Assembly: GCA_003281525.1 (NCBI GenBank) | Contig: QCBT01000001.1 | Span: 1 to 64,000 of the forward strand | Length of the DNA stretch: 64,000 nucleotides | Direction: 5' to 3' | DNA from: Prochlorococcus sp. AG-347-J06 | GTDB taxonomy: Bacteria > Cyanobacteriota > Cyanobacteriia > PCC-6307 > Cyanobiaceae | In this document: piece after piece, positions 16,792 to 25,973 of the stretch | Layout: each line of letters opens with the position of its first letter | Numbering within the stretch: position 1 is the stretch's first letter | The notes under the pieces: generated by a model | Databases searched by the model: none | Seen by the model: the letters and a program-made list of their open reading frames with translations, nothing else | Told to the model about the DNA's origin: nothing | Position numbers and translations under genes: made by a program

Positions 16792-17796
16792 ATGAATTTC
16801 ATTAGACATAATTCTATTAAAAATATTCATAAATTAAGTATTGCCCCAATGATGGATTGTACTGACAAACACTTCAGAATGATAATGAGAAAAATAAGTT
16901 CTGAAGCTCTACTATACACGGAAATGATTGTGGCCCAGAGTCTAGTGTACACAAATAAAAAGGGGGGATTTCTAGATTTTAATGATGAAGAACACCCTAT
17001 ATCGATTCAGTTTGGTGGAGACGATCCTAAAATCCTCAAAGAGGCAGCCAAAATGGCACAGGATTGGGGTTATGACGAAATAAACTTTAATGTTGGATGT
17101 CCGAGCCCAAGGGTCTGTTCTGGAAATTTTGGCGCTTCACTTATGAAAGATCCTGCAAAAGTAGCAAAATGCATAGAATCCTTAAAAAATAATTGCAACT
17201 TACCGGTTACGATCAAACACAGAATCGGTCTAGACAATGATGATAGTTTCGATAACTTGAATAATTTCGTAAGAATTATCGCAAATGCTGGTGCAGACAG
17301 ATTTACAGTTCATGCAAGAAAAGCCATATTAAAAGGTCTAAATCCAAAACAAAATAGGACCATACCTCCACTAAATTATGATGTAGTAAAAAAATTGAAA
17401 AATTCAAATCCAGAATTATTAATAGAAATCAATGGGGGTTTAACAAATATCGATGAATCATTAAAAGCCTTAAATGATTTTGATGGGGTCATGATTGGAC
17501 GGTCAGTTTATAAACATCCCTTAAGATGGTCTGAAATTGATCAAAAAATTTACGGAATTAATAAAAAACCCAAATCTACTTCAAATATCATATTTTCTTT
17601 AATTCCATACATAGAAGAACATTTAAGAAAAGGAGGAAAATCTTGGGATATTTGTAAACATCTTATAAATTTAGTTGAAGGTATACCTAAAGCTAAAATT
17701 TGGAGAAATCAAATTTCAAATAAATCAATAAAAAAAGAATTAAATATTGAATATCTACTTAAATTAACAGCAGCGCTTGAAGAAATGGGTTACTAA
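16792..17796 (+). CDS. dusA: tRNA-dihydrouridine synthase, DusA type
   Basis: An FMN enzyme that makes dihydrouridine in the tRNA D-loop. The 334 aa sequence shows SIAPMMDCTDKHFRM (about 16-30), NVGCPSPRVCSGNFGASLM with the catalytic Cys at about 103, TIKHRIGLD and the FMN-phosphate region EINGGLTN / DGVMIGRSVYKHP, all typical of the U20/U20a DusA branch. The start at 16792 is very close to the first motif and is well supported. The 3' end overlaps the convergent RRM gene by 4 bp. Confidence 0.94.
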   Translation: MNFIRHNSIKNIHKLSIAPMMDCTDKHFRMIMRKISSEALLYTEMIVAQSLVYTNKKGGFLDFNDEEHPISIQFGGDDPKILKEAAKMAQDWGYDEINFNVGCPSPRVCSGNFGASLMKDPAKVAKCIESLKNNCNLPVTIKHRIGLDNDDSFDNLNNFVRIIANAGADRFTVHARKAILKGLNPKQNRTIPPLNYDVVKKLKNSNPELLIEINGGLTNIDESLKALNDFDGVMIGRSVYKHPLRWSEIDQKIYGINKKPKSTSNIIFSLIPYIEEHLRKGGKSWDICKHLINLVEGIPKAKIWRNQISNKSIKKELNIEYLLKLTAALEEMGY

Positions 17797-18335
17797 TTTG
17801 TCTCGTTTGAAGAGTTACTCTCGTTGGAGACTCCCCTTTTTCTTCTGATCCTACCATTTTCATATTCAGGGTTATCAGAAGAATTTCCATAACTCCTGTC
17901 TTCCCAACCTTCTGCTCCGGAAGATTTATTAGCGTTTGAGCTGTTAGATCCAGAATTACCGCCTCCGTAGCCACCTCCTCCGTAGCCACCATTATTACCA
18001 CCGCCGTAGCCACCTCCTCCGTAGCCACCATTATTACCGCCTCCGTAGCCACCATTATTGCCGCCCCTTCCTCCTCTACGAGATCCACCAGAACCTCTTG
18101 GCTCAGCTTTATTAATTCTTAATGGTCTTCCCATAAGTTCCGTGCCTTGTAAAGCATCAATAGCTGTTGACTCAATCGCTTCATCTGCCATTTCAATAAA
18201 TGCGAATCCTCTTTTCCTTCCAGTATCTCTCTCCAAAGGAAGAGAACAATTTAAAACCTCACCAAAAGGGGCAAACAACTGTGTAACATCTTCACGCTCT
18301 GCGCGGAACGGCAAATTGCCAACAAAAATACTCAC
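17793..18335 (-). CDS. RRM RNA-binding protein with Gly-rich tail
   Basis: A 180 aa cyanobacterial-type RNA-binding protein. A single RRM (about 1-80) has RNP2 IFVGNL at 3-8 and RNP1 RKRGFAFIEM. It is followed by an Arg/Gly linker and a tail made of repeated GGYGGGNN-like units (about 92-132), then a Ser/Asn-rich and Arg-rich end. Such Rbp proteins are often cold- or light-regulated in cyanobacteria; nothing in the sequence here shows the regulation. The Gly tail is encoded by an internally repetitive, GC-rich stretch unlike its surroundings (see repeat entry). Confidence 0.93.
   Translation of the reverse strand: MSIFVGNLPFRAEREDVTQLFAPFGEVLNCSLPLERDTGRKRGFAFIEMADEAIESTAIDALQGTELMGRPLRINKAEPRGSGGSRRGGRGGNNGGYGGGNNGGYGGGGYGGGNNGGYGGGGYGGGNSGSNSSNANKSSGAEGWEDRSYGNSSDNPEYENGRIRRKRGVSNESNSSNETN
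17960..18064 (-). repeat. GC-rich tandem repeats encoding the Gly-rich tail
   Basis: Within the RRM gene the words CCTCCGTAGCCACC and CCACCATTATTACC alternate several times, with a longer period of 39 bp seen about twice plus partial copies. They encode alternating GGYGGGG and GGYGGGNN blocks. The tract is an isolated GC-rich island and would be prone to slippage and length change between strains. Confidence 0.7.
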
Positions 18336-18448
18336 TTTAAACTCAACAAAAAATTTACCTTATAAAAAAACTACAATTAGTAGTCTCATAACGTTGCTCT
18401 ATTATTCTACTTCAAAGGATACCATTGTTGTAGAAAAATAATTGAGAT

Positions 18449-19828
18449 TCAAAGTAACAATCTTTTTTGCCAATTATTTACCTCTTTTTCTACCTGAAGA
18501 AAACCTGTACCACCTTCGCTATTTCTTGATTTAACAACATTAAAAGGTTTAAGATCCACAAAAACATCCTCATCAAATTCAGGATGAAATTTTTTAAATT
18601 CTTCAATTTTGAGATTTTTAAATAATATTTTTCTCTCTAAGCAATATTTAACCAATTGACCAACAACTTGATAGGCGGTCCTAAAAGGAACATCTTTATC
18701 AACTAAGTAATCTGCTAAATCAGTAGCATTAGAAAAGTCGTTTTCTACAGAATTAGATAAATTTTTAATATTAAATTCAATGCCCTCATTAATTAAAATT
18801 GTCATTGCTTTAATACAAGAAGATATAGTTTCTGCAGTATCAAATATTGGCTCTTTATCCTCTTGAAAATCCTTATTGTAAGAAAGTGGTACCCCTTTAA
18901 CCATCGTTAACAACGCCTGTAGATGTCCATACACTCTTCCTGTCTTGCCTCTTATCAATTCTGGAACGTCGGGATTTTTTTTCTGCGGCATTAAGCTACT
19001 TCCCGTAGCACATTTATCTGTTAATTTTGCAAAAGAAAATTCATCAGTTACCCATAAAATTATTTCCTCTGAAATTTTACTTAAATGAGACATTAATATA
19101 GCAGATGTAGAAACAAACTCTATACAAAAATCTCTATCACTTACTGCATCAATACTGTTTTTATAAATCTTTTTAAAACCTAATTCTGTAGCTGTAAACT
19201 GCCTATCTATTTTTATTTTTGTTCCAGCTAATGCTGCAGCTCCTAAAGGAGAAATATTAACTCTTGAGCGTACTTCTTTATACCTTTCACGGTCTCTTTG
19301 AAGCATTTCTATGTAAGCCAATAAATGATGAGCCAAAGATAATGGTTGGGCTCTTTGCATGTGCGTATAACCAGGAATTAAGGTATAAATATTGGATTTC
19401 GCAAGATTTAAGAAGGATTTTTGCAAATCGGTTATTAAATTTTCAATATTGTCAATCTCTTTTCTTAGCCACAATCTTATGTCTGTACCAACTTGATCAT
19501 TCCTACTTCTACCTGTGTGTAATTTTTTTCCAGTTTCACCAATTAAACTTATCAGCTTTTCTTCTATGCAATAGTGAATATCTTCAGAAGGTGGACTAGG
19601 AGAAAATTTACCCTCCAAATACTCAACTTTTATTAACTCTAAACCATTTATAATTTGCGAAGTCTCAGAAGAGGATAAAACTTTTGTTTTGCCAAGCATT
19701 TTAGCATGAGCAATCGAGCAATCTAAGTCTTCTAAAATAAGCTTTCTATCAAAACCAATTGAGGCATTAAACTTTTCAATAAAAGGATCAAGTGCATTAT
19801 CAAATCTTTTACTCCAAACTTTTGCCAT
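18449..19828 (-). CDS. argH: Argininosuccinate lyase
   Basis: ArgH splits argininosuccinate into arginine and fumarate, the last step of arginine synthesis; argG is in the same window at 46137. The 459 aa sequence has the fumarase-superfamily signature [12 protein letters not shown] (about 285-296), the HTGRSRNDQ loop (about 101-109), YTHMQRAQP and the DFQEDKEP segment. Length is normal. It stands about 110 bp from the start of the upstream RRM gene's stop-side neighbourhood and 63 bp downstream of the PP2C phosphatase gene, on the same strand as both. Confidence 0.97.
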   Translation of the reverse strand: MAKVWSKRFDNALDPFIEKFNASIGFDRKLILEDLDCSIAHAKMLGKTKVLSSSETSQIINGLELIKVEYLEGKFSPSPPSEDIHYCIEEKLISLIGETGKKLHTGRSRNDQVGTDIRLWLRKEIDNIENLITDLQKSFLNLAKSNIYTLIPGYTHMQRAQPLSLAHHLLAYIEMLQRDRERYKEVRSRVNISPLGAAALAGTKIKIDRQFTATELGFKKIYKNSIDAVSDRDFCIEFVSTSAILMSHLSKISEEIILWVTDEFSFAKLTDKCATGSSLMPQKKNPDVPELIRGKTGRVYGHLQALLTMVKGVPLSYNKDFQEDKEPIFDTAETISSCIKAMTILINEGIEFNIKNLSNSVENDFSNATDLADYLVDKDVPFRTAYQVVGQLVKYCLERKILFKNLKIEEFKKFHPEFDEDVFVDLKPFNVVKSRNSEGGTGFLQVEKEVNNWQKRLLL

Positions 19829-19891
19829 ATCAATTAGTAACTTTAAGTATCTCTAATAAAGCATTTTTTTATATGAGTGACAAAAAAATTT

Positions 19892-21235
19892 CTATTTCAA
19901 CTGAAAAATAACCATAGAGGCATCATCTTCAAGATGCCTATTTTGGCCTGTAAAATCATCTAATTTTTTAAATATTTTATTTAAAATTTCTTGGGATGTA
20001 TAAGATTGCTTGCATAATTTTGTTAGGGTTTTAATTAATCTTTCCTCATCAAATCTTTGTCCTAAAGAGTTAGAAGTATCAATTACTCCATCTGTGTAAT
20101 AAAGGACTAAATCATTTTGATTAAGCTTGATTTCACCACAGTGATATTCAGCATCTTTTTGTAGTCCAAGTACATATCCTTTTGCATCTAATTTAATAAT
20201 TTGCTGATCTGAACTTTTCCAAAGCAGAGGAGGATTATGTGCTGCATTAGCGAATCTCAATTTCCTAGTTCTAGGATCATAATCTGAATAAAATAATGTC
20301 ACAAATCTATGCGATTGATCCAAATCATTTATTGCTAGTTGATTTAAATCATGCAAGATTCTATCTGGAGGCAGGCCTGTAAGAACCTCTGCGCGTAGCA
20401 TTCCTCTTAACATAGTCATTAAAAGACCGGCTGGAATCCCTTTACCCATGACATCACCTATTACAAAGGCCCATCTTGATTTTTCTTTCCTTTTTTCAGA
20501 GATATTCGTCTTTAAGGACATAAAATCATAGTAATCCCCACCAAGCTGTAGAGCTGGTCTACAATGCGCAGCTAGGTCTATACCATGGATAATTGGACAA
20601 AAATCAGGGAGTAATTGAGATTGAATTTCTGCACCAGTGGAAATTTCTCTATCTACATTTTCATGCTTTTTCTTTGTTTGTATTAAGTAGTGATTTTCTA
20701 ATCCAACAGCCAGACAATTTTCAATAAAATTAAAATTACTATCTTCAGTAATCGACTGTCTAGAAATATCTTTACTAAAAATATAAATAAATCCTCTACA
20801 TTTACCTCTAGATATTATTTTTTTTGTTTCAATTTTATATTCTTTAAATTTATTTTTTAGAACATTTTCAAAAGTTAGAATTTCTTTTTTTTTAAAATTT
20901 TTTGAAAATTGAAATTGATTCAAAAAACTATTAATTTCTTCTTGAATTGTTAAATGTTCATAATTAACAGATATTTTTATATTTTCATTCCATATCTCCC
21001 CATCGTAATTTAAAGGAATAATTAAAATTATATTCTCCGAAAAAATATGCTTGAAAATTAAGCATACATAATCCAGTAATTTATTTATGTTGGAAAATGA
21101 CTTTAAATAATATGCTAAGGAAGATGCAATTTCAGCAAATTTATATTTATTTTGTAGAGTTACTTTAGGATCATTTTCTAAAAATTTTTGGATAAATTTA
21201 TTCGAAAATATTTTTTCTTTTTGATTATTTGTCAA
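19892..21235 (-). CDS. PP2C-type (SpoIIE/RsbU family) serine phosphatase
   Basis: A 447 aa protein. Residues about 1-190 form a poorly conserved sensor-like region, possibly GAF-like. The C-terminal half is a SpoIIE/RsbU-type PP2C: QSQLLPD, GGDYYDF (metal Asp), VIGDVMGKGIPAGLLM, NAAHNPPLLW, LVLYYTDGVID and EDDASMVIF near the end. Family enzymes dephosphorylate anti-sigma antagonists in partner-switching pathways. No anti-sigma factor (HATPase) or STAS antagonist gene is next to it here, so the target is unknown. It lies 67 bp downstream of ftsY on the same strand. Confidence 0.9.
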   Translation of the reverse strand: MTNNQKEKIFSNKFIQKFLENDPKVTLQNKYKFAEIASSLAYYLKSFSNINKLLDYVCLIFKHIFSENIILIIPLNYDGEIWNENIKISVNYEHLTIQEEINSFLNQFQFSKNFKKKEILTFENVLKNKFKEYKIETKKIISRGKCRGFIYIFSKDISRQSITEDSNFNFIENCLAVGLENHYLIQTKKKHENVDREISTGAEIQSQLLPDFCPIIHGIDLAAHCRPALQLGGDYYDFMSLKTNISEKRKEKSRWAFVIGDVMGKGIPAGLLMTMLRGMLRAEVLTGLPPDRILHDLNQLAINDLDQSHRFVTLFYSDYDPRTRKLRFANAAHNPPLLWKSSDQQIIKLDAKGYVLGLQKDAEYHCGEIKLNQNDLVLYYTDGVIDTSNSLGQRFDEERLIKTLTKLCKQSYTSQEILNKIFKKLDDFTGQNRHLEDDASMVIFQLK

Positions 21236-21302
21236 AGCAAATCTAATAGATAAATATGTTTTAACATTAAAATTAAGTTTTTAAAAAAAATTAATTAAAT
21301 AT

Positions 21303-22511
21303 TTATTTATCTGCAAGCATAGCCTCTACAAATTCATAACTATTAAATGGTCTCAAATCTTTTATACCTTCTCCAGCTCCAATAAACCTTATAGGCAAAT
21401 TTACCTCTTCAGATACAGCTAAAGAAACTCCTCCTCGAGAAGTACCATCTAATTTAGTAATAATTGCTCCACTTAAATCTGCTGATTTAGCGAAACTTTT
21501 TGCTTGTTTTAAGCCATTTTGTCCCTGACTTGCATCTAAAACTAATAATGATTCAATAATTGCATCTGGGACCTTTTTATCAATAATTTTTTTTATTTTT
21601 GCTAATTCATCCATCAAATTATTTTTTGTCTGCAATCTACCCGCTGTATCAACAAGTAATAGATCAACATTTCTTTTTTTTGCAGAATTAATTGCATCAA
21701 ACACTACAGCAGCTGGATCAGCATTTTTTGATTGATTAGATATAACTTCAACATTACTTCTATCTCCCCAAACTTTAAGTTGTTCTACTGCAGCCGCTCT
21801 AAAAGTATCCGCAGCAGCAATCAAAGTTTTATAGTTACTTTTTGATGACAAATATGCTAATTTTCCTAAAGTTGTAGTTTTACCAACACCATTAACTCCT
21901 ACTAATAACCAGACATTTAACTTACCCTTTTGTGGCACTAAAAGATCAGAGCCAGAATTTTTTATTGGTTTATCGATAATTAATTTTAATTCCTTCTTCA
22001 AGAATTTTATTCCTGCTTCTCCACCCACGACTTCTTCATTTAATTTCTTTCTTAGAGAATTTATCACTTTATCGGTTGAATCAATCCCTACATCGGCTCT
22101 TATTAATAATGTCTCTAAATCATCAAGAGATTCAGGAGTAAGAGGATCATCGCCCAATTTATCCAATAATTCAGTAACAAATCCTTTTCGGGTTTCTTCT
22201 AATCCTCTACGTAATTTAGTTAACCAATCAATTTCATCAATCGATATTTGATTTATTTTTTTTCCTTGAGCAGCTAATACCATTGCAGACCAAGTAAAAT
22301 TATCATCAAATTCTCCTAATTCAGGTTCAACAATATTTTCTTTATTAGAAATATCAATCAATTCTTGCTTTTGCTGTTCCTGTTTCTCTAATTCTTGCTT
22401 TTGCTGTTCCTGTTTCTCTAATTCTTGCTTTTGCTGTTCCTGCCGTTTTTTCAAAAGTGCATAAGCTTGTGCAGCCCATTCACGAGAATTATCAGAGTCA
22501 GTATTAGTCAT
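21303..22511 (-). CDS. ftsY: Signal recognition particle receptor FtsY
   Basis: FtsY is the SRP receptor GTPase for cotranslational membrane targeting. The 402 aa protein has an N-terminal acidic/Gln-rich A region containing three near-identical EQQKQELEKQ units (about 20-48), then the N domain and the G domain with GVNGVGKTTT, DTFRAAAVEQL, DTAGRLQTK and TKLDGTSRGG, finishing in RPFNSYEFVEAML. The NG core is complete. The repeat region is encoded by a 30-bp tandem DNA repeat. nusB lies 66 bp upstream on the same strand. Confidence 0.96.
   Translation of the reverse strand: MTNTDSDNSREWAAQAYALLKKRQEQQKQELEKQEQQKQELEKQEQQKQELIDISNKENIVEPELGEFDDNFTWSAMVLAAQGKKINQISIDEIDWLTKLRRGLEETRKGFVTELLDKLGDDPLTPESLDDLETLLIRADVGIDSTDKVINSLRKKLNEEVVGGEAGIKFLKKELKLIIDKPIKNSGSDLLVPQKGKLNVWLLVGVNGVGKTTTLGKLAYLSSKSNYKTLIAAADTFRAAAVEQLKVWGDRSNVEVISNQSKNADPAAVVFDAINSAKKRNVDLLLVDTAGRLQTKNNLMDELAKIKKIIDKKVPDAIIESLLVLDASQGQNGLKQAKSFAKSADLSGAIITKLDGTSRGGVSLAVSEEVNLPIRFIGAGEGIKDLRPFNSYEFVEAMLADK
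22361..22442 (-). repeat. 30-bp tandem repeat inside ftsY
   Basis: Two full identical 30-bp units (22361-22390 and 22391-22420) and a 22-bp third partial unit (22421-22442) are present with no mismatches. Being a multiple of three, it adds or removes ten residues (Q/E/K-rich) per unit without breaking the frame. It lies in the non-catalytic A region. Confidence 0.95.
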
Positions 22512-22577
22512 TATTATCTATAGTTCGTAATTAAAATTTTCTAAATACTATTTATTTATATCAAATAATTATGACAA

Positions 22578-23195
22578 TTAAATTGTTTGTAATCTCCTTA
22601 AAACTCCATTAATAAATTTTCTTCCTTGCAAATCACTATATTTATTAGCTAAATTAACAGCCTCATCACAAGCAACAGCTACAGGTGTGTCCAAAAAATT
22701 GATATCCACGTAAGCTAGACGAAGAATATCCCTATCAATTCTTGGTAATCTTTTTAATCTCCAGCCATCCATTACTTGATCGATATCAGAATCAATACTT
22801 TTTAGATTATTAACTATGTTACAAATCCTTAGATTTACATCCTCTCTAATATCTATTTGACCGCTAGAAACAATTAATTTTGGAAAGTCTAAAGTGACAG
22901 AGAGTGTATTCATTACGGTTTCAATTTTTGATAGAGATTTTTTTAAATCATCTCGAACATTTGAATAAGAGGAATCAACACCTTCTTGCAATTCACTATC
23001 TAATATTTTTTGTGAAGCATTTTCTAACTCTGACTCGCAATTATCTAATTCCTCTCTGCAATGGTTTATTAGAGAATCCAACGCAGATTCAAAAATTTCT
23101 TCTATCTGAAATTTATTTAATTTAAAATCACCTTTATCTTTTATAAGGCCAAGAGAAATTAAAGATAATTCTCTAGAAAGGGATCTATTATGCAT
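22578..23195 (-). CDS. nusB: Transcription antitermination protein NusB
   Basis: NusB works with NusE (S10) in antitermination of rRNA operons. The protein has about 205 aa: MHNRSLSRELSLISLG at the N-terminus (the Arg-rich start expected for NusB), a long insertion of acidic helices (about 30-95) that makes it larger than the 140-160 aa of most bacterial NusB, and the conserved C-terminal half LPRIDRDILRLAYVDINFLDTPVAVACDEAVNLANKYS, here quoted in parts: RIDRDILRLA, PVAVACDEAV and FINGVLRRL. A TTG one codon upstream is an alternative start. The gene directly follows the DUF502 gene with no gap. Confidence 0.92.
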   Translation of the reverse strand: MHNRSLSRELSLISLGLIKDKGDFKLNKFQIEEIFESALDSLINHCREELDNCESELENASQKILDSELQEGVDSSYSNVRDDLKKSLSKIETVMNTLSVTLDFPKLIVSSGQIDIREDVNLRICNIVNNLKSIDSDIDQVMDGWRLKRLPRIDRDILRLAYVDINFLDTPVAVACDEAVNLANKYSDLQGRKFINGVLRRLQTI

Positions 23196-23198
23196 CAA

Positions 23199-23933
23199 TT
23201 AAGAAGAAGTATTAGTGGAAGCTCGTAATTGAGAAAATAATTTTGAAAATGTTGGGTTTGTGGTGTTATTTTTCTCATCTGGATTAACTATCCCAGCAGA
23301 AATTATTGTTCTGAAAGCATCTTCAACAGAGATGTCCAAATCCTTAACAGAAGACTCAGGAACAAGAGTGTACCAGCCAGTAGTTGGGTTTGGTGCTGTG
23401 GGAATGAAAACACTAAGTAACTTTTCTTCCAATTCTGGCTGTAAAGAAGGTCCTACGTCTCCAGTTACAAAGCCTACACTATATAGTCCTTCACGAGGAT
23501 ATTCAACTAAAACAACTCGTCTAAATCTATTGGATTTATTACTTAAAAAAGTTTCTAGCAATTGTTTAAGAGTTTTATAAACGGCTCCAGCTACTGGGAT
23601 TTTTGATAAAGTACCCTCTCCAAATTCTAATAACCATCTTCCTACAAAATTTCTCGCCATCAAGCCTATAAGCAAAATAGCTAGTAAAGGAACAGTTAAA
23701 CCTAAGGTGAGATTAATTAAATCTTGTAATAAAGGATTTAAAGTAATAAAAGGATTTAGTTGCTTTGGGACTGAAGTAACTAACGTTAAAACAAATTTAC
23801 TAACTAATGATGACAGCCAGATGGTTGTTGCTAAAGGTATTACAACTAACAACCCAGCAATAAGATCATTTTTGAGATCTTGTTGAAGCCTAGATCCTAA
23901 ATTCGAATCTTGATTTTGATTAGATTCAACCAA
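23199..23933 (-). CDS. DUF502 family membrane protein
   Basis: A 244 aa protein with two hydrophobic segments in the first half (DLIAGLLVVIPLATTIWLSS, about 25-44, and TLGLTVPLLAILLIGLMA, about 75-92) and a soluble C-terminal region containing GAVYKTLKQLLETF, VVLVEYPREGLYSVGFVTG and the PTAPNPTTGWYTLVP motif typical of DUF502. Function of the family is unknown; in plants related COV proteins affect membrane trafficking. The stop codon is immediately followed by the nusB start codon region, so the two are probably cotranslated. Confidence 0.92.
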   Translation of the reverse strand: MVESNQNQDSNLGSRLQQDLKNDLIAGLLVVIPLATTIWLSSLVSKFVLTLVTSVPKQLNPFITLNPLLQDLINLTLGLTVPLLAILLIGLMARNFVGRWLLEFGEGTLSKIPVAGAVYKTLKQLLETFLSNKSNRFRRVVLVEYPREGLYSVGFVTGDVGPSLQPELEEKLLSVFIPTAPNPTTGWYTLVPESSVKDLDISVEDAFRTIISAGIVNPDEKNNTTNPTFSKLFSQLRASTNTSS

Positions 23934-24078
23934 AATTAACGTTTTAACTATATTAACTTTACTAATAATTTAACTGTTTTTACTAAGTTAGGATATATTT
24001 TTCTTAAATATATCTATTTTATTTATAAGTTTATTCTCCAAAAATAACTTTTAAAAGAAATGCTATAAAGAAAAAGAA

Positions 24079-25029
24079 ATGATTGATACGATTCAAGACA
24101 AAAAAGAAATCAGTAAAAAATTAAAAGAAAGAGCTATTTTTGAGGGGTTTACCGTTGCTGGAATAGCTTCAATACCAAGTAGTTCGCGCGTAAAGTTAAG
24201 AACTAATGCATTAGAAAGATGGTTATCAAATAATTATCATGCTGAAATGAAATGGATGGAAGGAGAAAAAAGAAAAAATATAGGCTCACTTTTTGAAGAG
24301 GCAAAAAGTATTTTAAGCGTTGGATTTACTTACATTAATTCACAAAACAGTAACAACAATTATCTCAAGGTAGCTAAATTTAGCCAAGGTGAAGACTATC
24401 ATAAAGTGATTCATAAAAAATTAAAGAATATTGGTAAATGGATCAACCAAGAAATCCCTGATTGCAAATGGAAAATATGTGTTGATACCTCTCCGCTTCT
24501 TGAAAAAGCATGGGCAGAGGAGGCAGGCATTGGTTGGATAGGTAAAAATAGTAATTTAATCAACCAAAAAAATGGTTCTTGGTTTACTTTGGGTTTTATA
24601 ATTCTCACAAAAGATTTAATACCAGATAAACCTCATCAATCACTTTGTGGAAAATGTGATATTTGTATTGAACATTGTCCCACAAAGGCAATCGTAGAGC
24701 CATTTGTAATAAAATCAGATCTTTGTATTGCGTATCACACAATAGAAAGCAGAGATAAAACTATTCCAAAAAAAATAGAAAAAAATTTAGGTGGATGGGT
24801 TGCAGGATGCGATATTTGTCAAGATGTTTGTCCTTGGAATAAATCAGTGCCATACAATAATAATCATGAAACTACACCGAAAGAATGGATTAAAAATCTT
24901 GATATTGAGTCCCTCAATTGGGACGATAAAAGATGGCAAGAAAATCTTAAAGGAACTACTTTAAAAAGAATTAAACCATGGATGTGGAAAAGAAACATAG
25001 AAGCAAATCTAAAGTATAAAAAAAATTAA
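24079..25029 (+). CDS. queG: Epoxyqueuosine reductase
   Basis: QueG performs the last step of queuosine tRNA modification, reducing epoxyqueuosine with a cobalamin and two [4Fe-4S] clusters. The 316 aa sequence has the two ferredoxin-type Cys motifs CGKCDICIEHCP and CDICQDVCPWN, and the VDTSPLLEKAWAEEAG segment with the catalytic Asp. C-terminal HEAT-like repeats of longer family members are absent, as in short cyanobacterial forms. B12 dependence fits with cbiD and cobA elsewhere in the window. A TPR gene follows after 3 bp. Confidence 0.95.
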   Translation: MIDTIQDKKEISKKLKERAIFEGFTVAGIASIPSSSRVKLRTNALERWLSNNYHAEMKWMEGEKRKNIGSLFEEAKSILSVGFTYINSQNSNNNYLKVAKFSQGEDYHKVIHKKLKNIGKWINQEIPDCKWKICVDTSPLLEKAWAEEAGIGWIGKNSNLINQKNGSWFTLGFIILTKDLIPDKPHQSLCGKCDICIEHCPTKAIVEPFVIKSDLCIAYHTIESRDKTIPKKIEKNLGGWVAGCDICQDVCPWNKSVPYNNNHETTPKEWIKNLDIESLNWDDKRWQENLKGTTLKRIKPWMWKRNIEANLKYKKN

Positions 25030-25032
25030 AAT

Positions 25033-25896
25033 ATGAAAAAGATTTTAAAACAAACAATCTGGTTCTCCTTGATCTGTTTTTACTTTTTTCAAATAGAAAT
25101 AGTTCAAGCAATAGTTCCCTATTATTATTTCCCAACAATAAAAAATTTCCAAAGACAAAGTTTATATATTGGCAAAAAAGCATATCAACTACTTTATTTT
25201 GGTCAATTTGAAGACAGTCTTAACTTAGCCAAATTAGCAGTAAAAATAAATGCACAAGATGAAAACCTATGGATGATTTTGGCTGAAGCACAAATAGCTA
25301 ACAAAAAATACAAAAACGCATTAAATTCTCTATACAAAGCAGAACAGATCAATTCAAACACTAGCGAAATATATTTTGCTAAAAGTAATGTTTACTTAAA
25401 AATTTCACAACAAACAAAAGCAAAGAGTGCTTTAGAAAAAGGAATAAAGCTCGAACCTAATAACCACAAAGCTATTTTTCAATTAGGAAATATTTTATTA
25501 ATGGAAAAAAATTATTTGGGAGCTATCAAATTGTTTGATAAATCTATAAAAATTAAACCTGATTTCTGGCAAGCAATAAATAATCAAGGTTTAGCTTATT
25601 TCGAGAGAAACAATATAAATCTCTCAATCAAACTTTTCGAAAGTGCAATCTCAATTGAGGAAAATGCTGAACCATTACTAGGCCTAGCCTCATGTATAAA
25701 TATCCATGATAATAAATTAGCAATTCAGCTTGCAAAAAAAGCTTTGGCTAAAGATCCGAAATATGTCAATTATGATTATAGAAAAGAACAGTTATGGGGA
25801 GAAAAATTACAAGCCACTACAGAAATTCTTTTACAAAATAAGCAACTAAGAAAAGATGTAATGCTGGCAAAATCTAAAATAAACGAACCATCTTAA
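25033..25896 (+). CDS. Exported TPR-repeat protein
   Basis: A 287 aa protein with an N-terminal hydrophobic segment (about 8-26; TIWFSLICFYFFQIEIVQA) that could be a signal peptide ending after VQA or a membrane anchor. About five tetratricopeptide repeats follow (about 50-230), seen as regular A/F/Y helices such as ENLWMILAEAQIANKKYKNAL and GIKLEPNNHKAIFQLGNIL (each quoted only in part). Role is likely as a scaffold in the periplasm or thylakoid lumen, but the partner is unknown. It starts 3 bp after queG, suggesting cotranscription. Confidence 0.85.
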   Translation: MKKILKQTIWFSLICFYFFQIEIVQAIVPYYYFPTIKNFQRQSLYIGKKAYQLLYFGQFEDSLNLAKLAVKINAQDENLWMILAEAQIANKKYKNALNSLYKAEQINSNTSEIYFAKSNVYLKISQQTKAKSALEKGIKLEPNNHKAIFQLGNILLMEKNYLGAIKLFDKSIKIKPDFWQAINNQGLAYFERNNINLSIKLFESAISIEENAEPLLGLASCINIHDNKLAIQLAKKALAKDPKYVNYDYRKEQLWGEKLQATTEILLQNKQLRKDVMLAKSKINEPS

Positions 25897-25973
25897 TGTT
25901 CAATACTGGTAAATATTGTTTTACCTATTAGTCTTAATTTAGTTAATTAATAATTATTCAATTTTGCGCTCTA

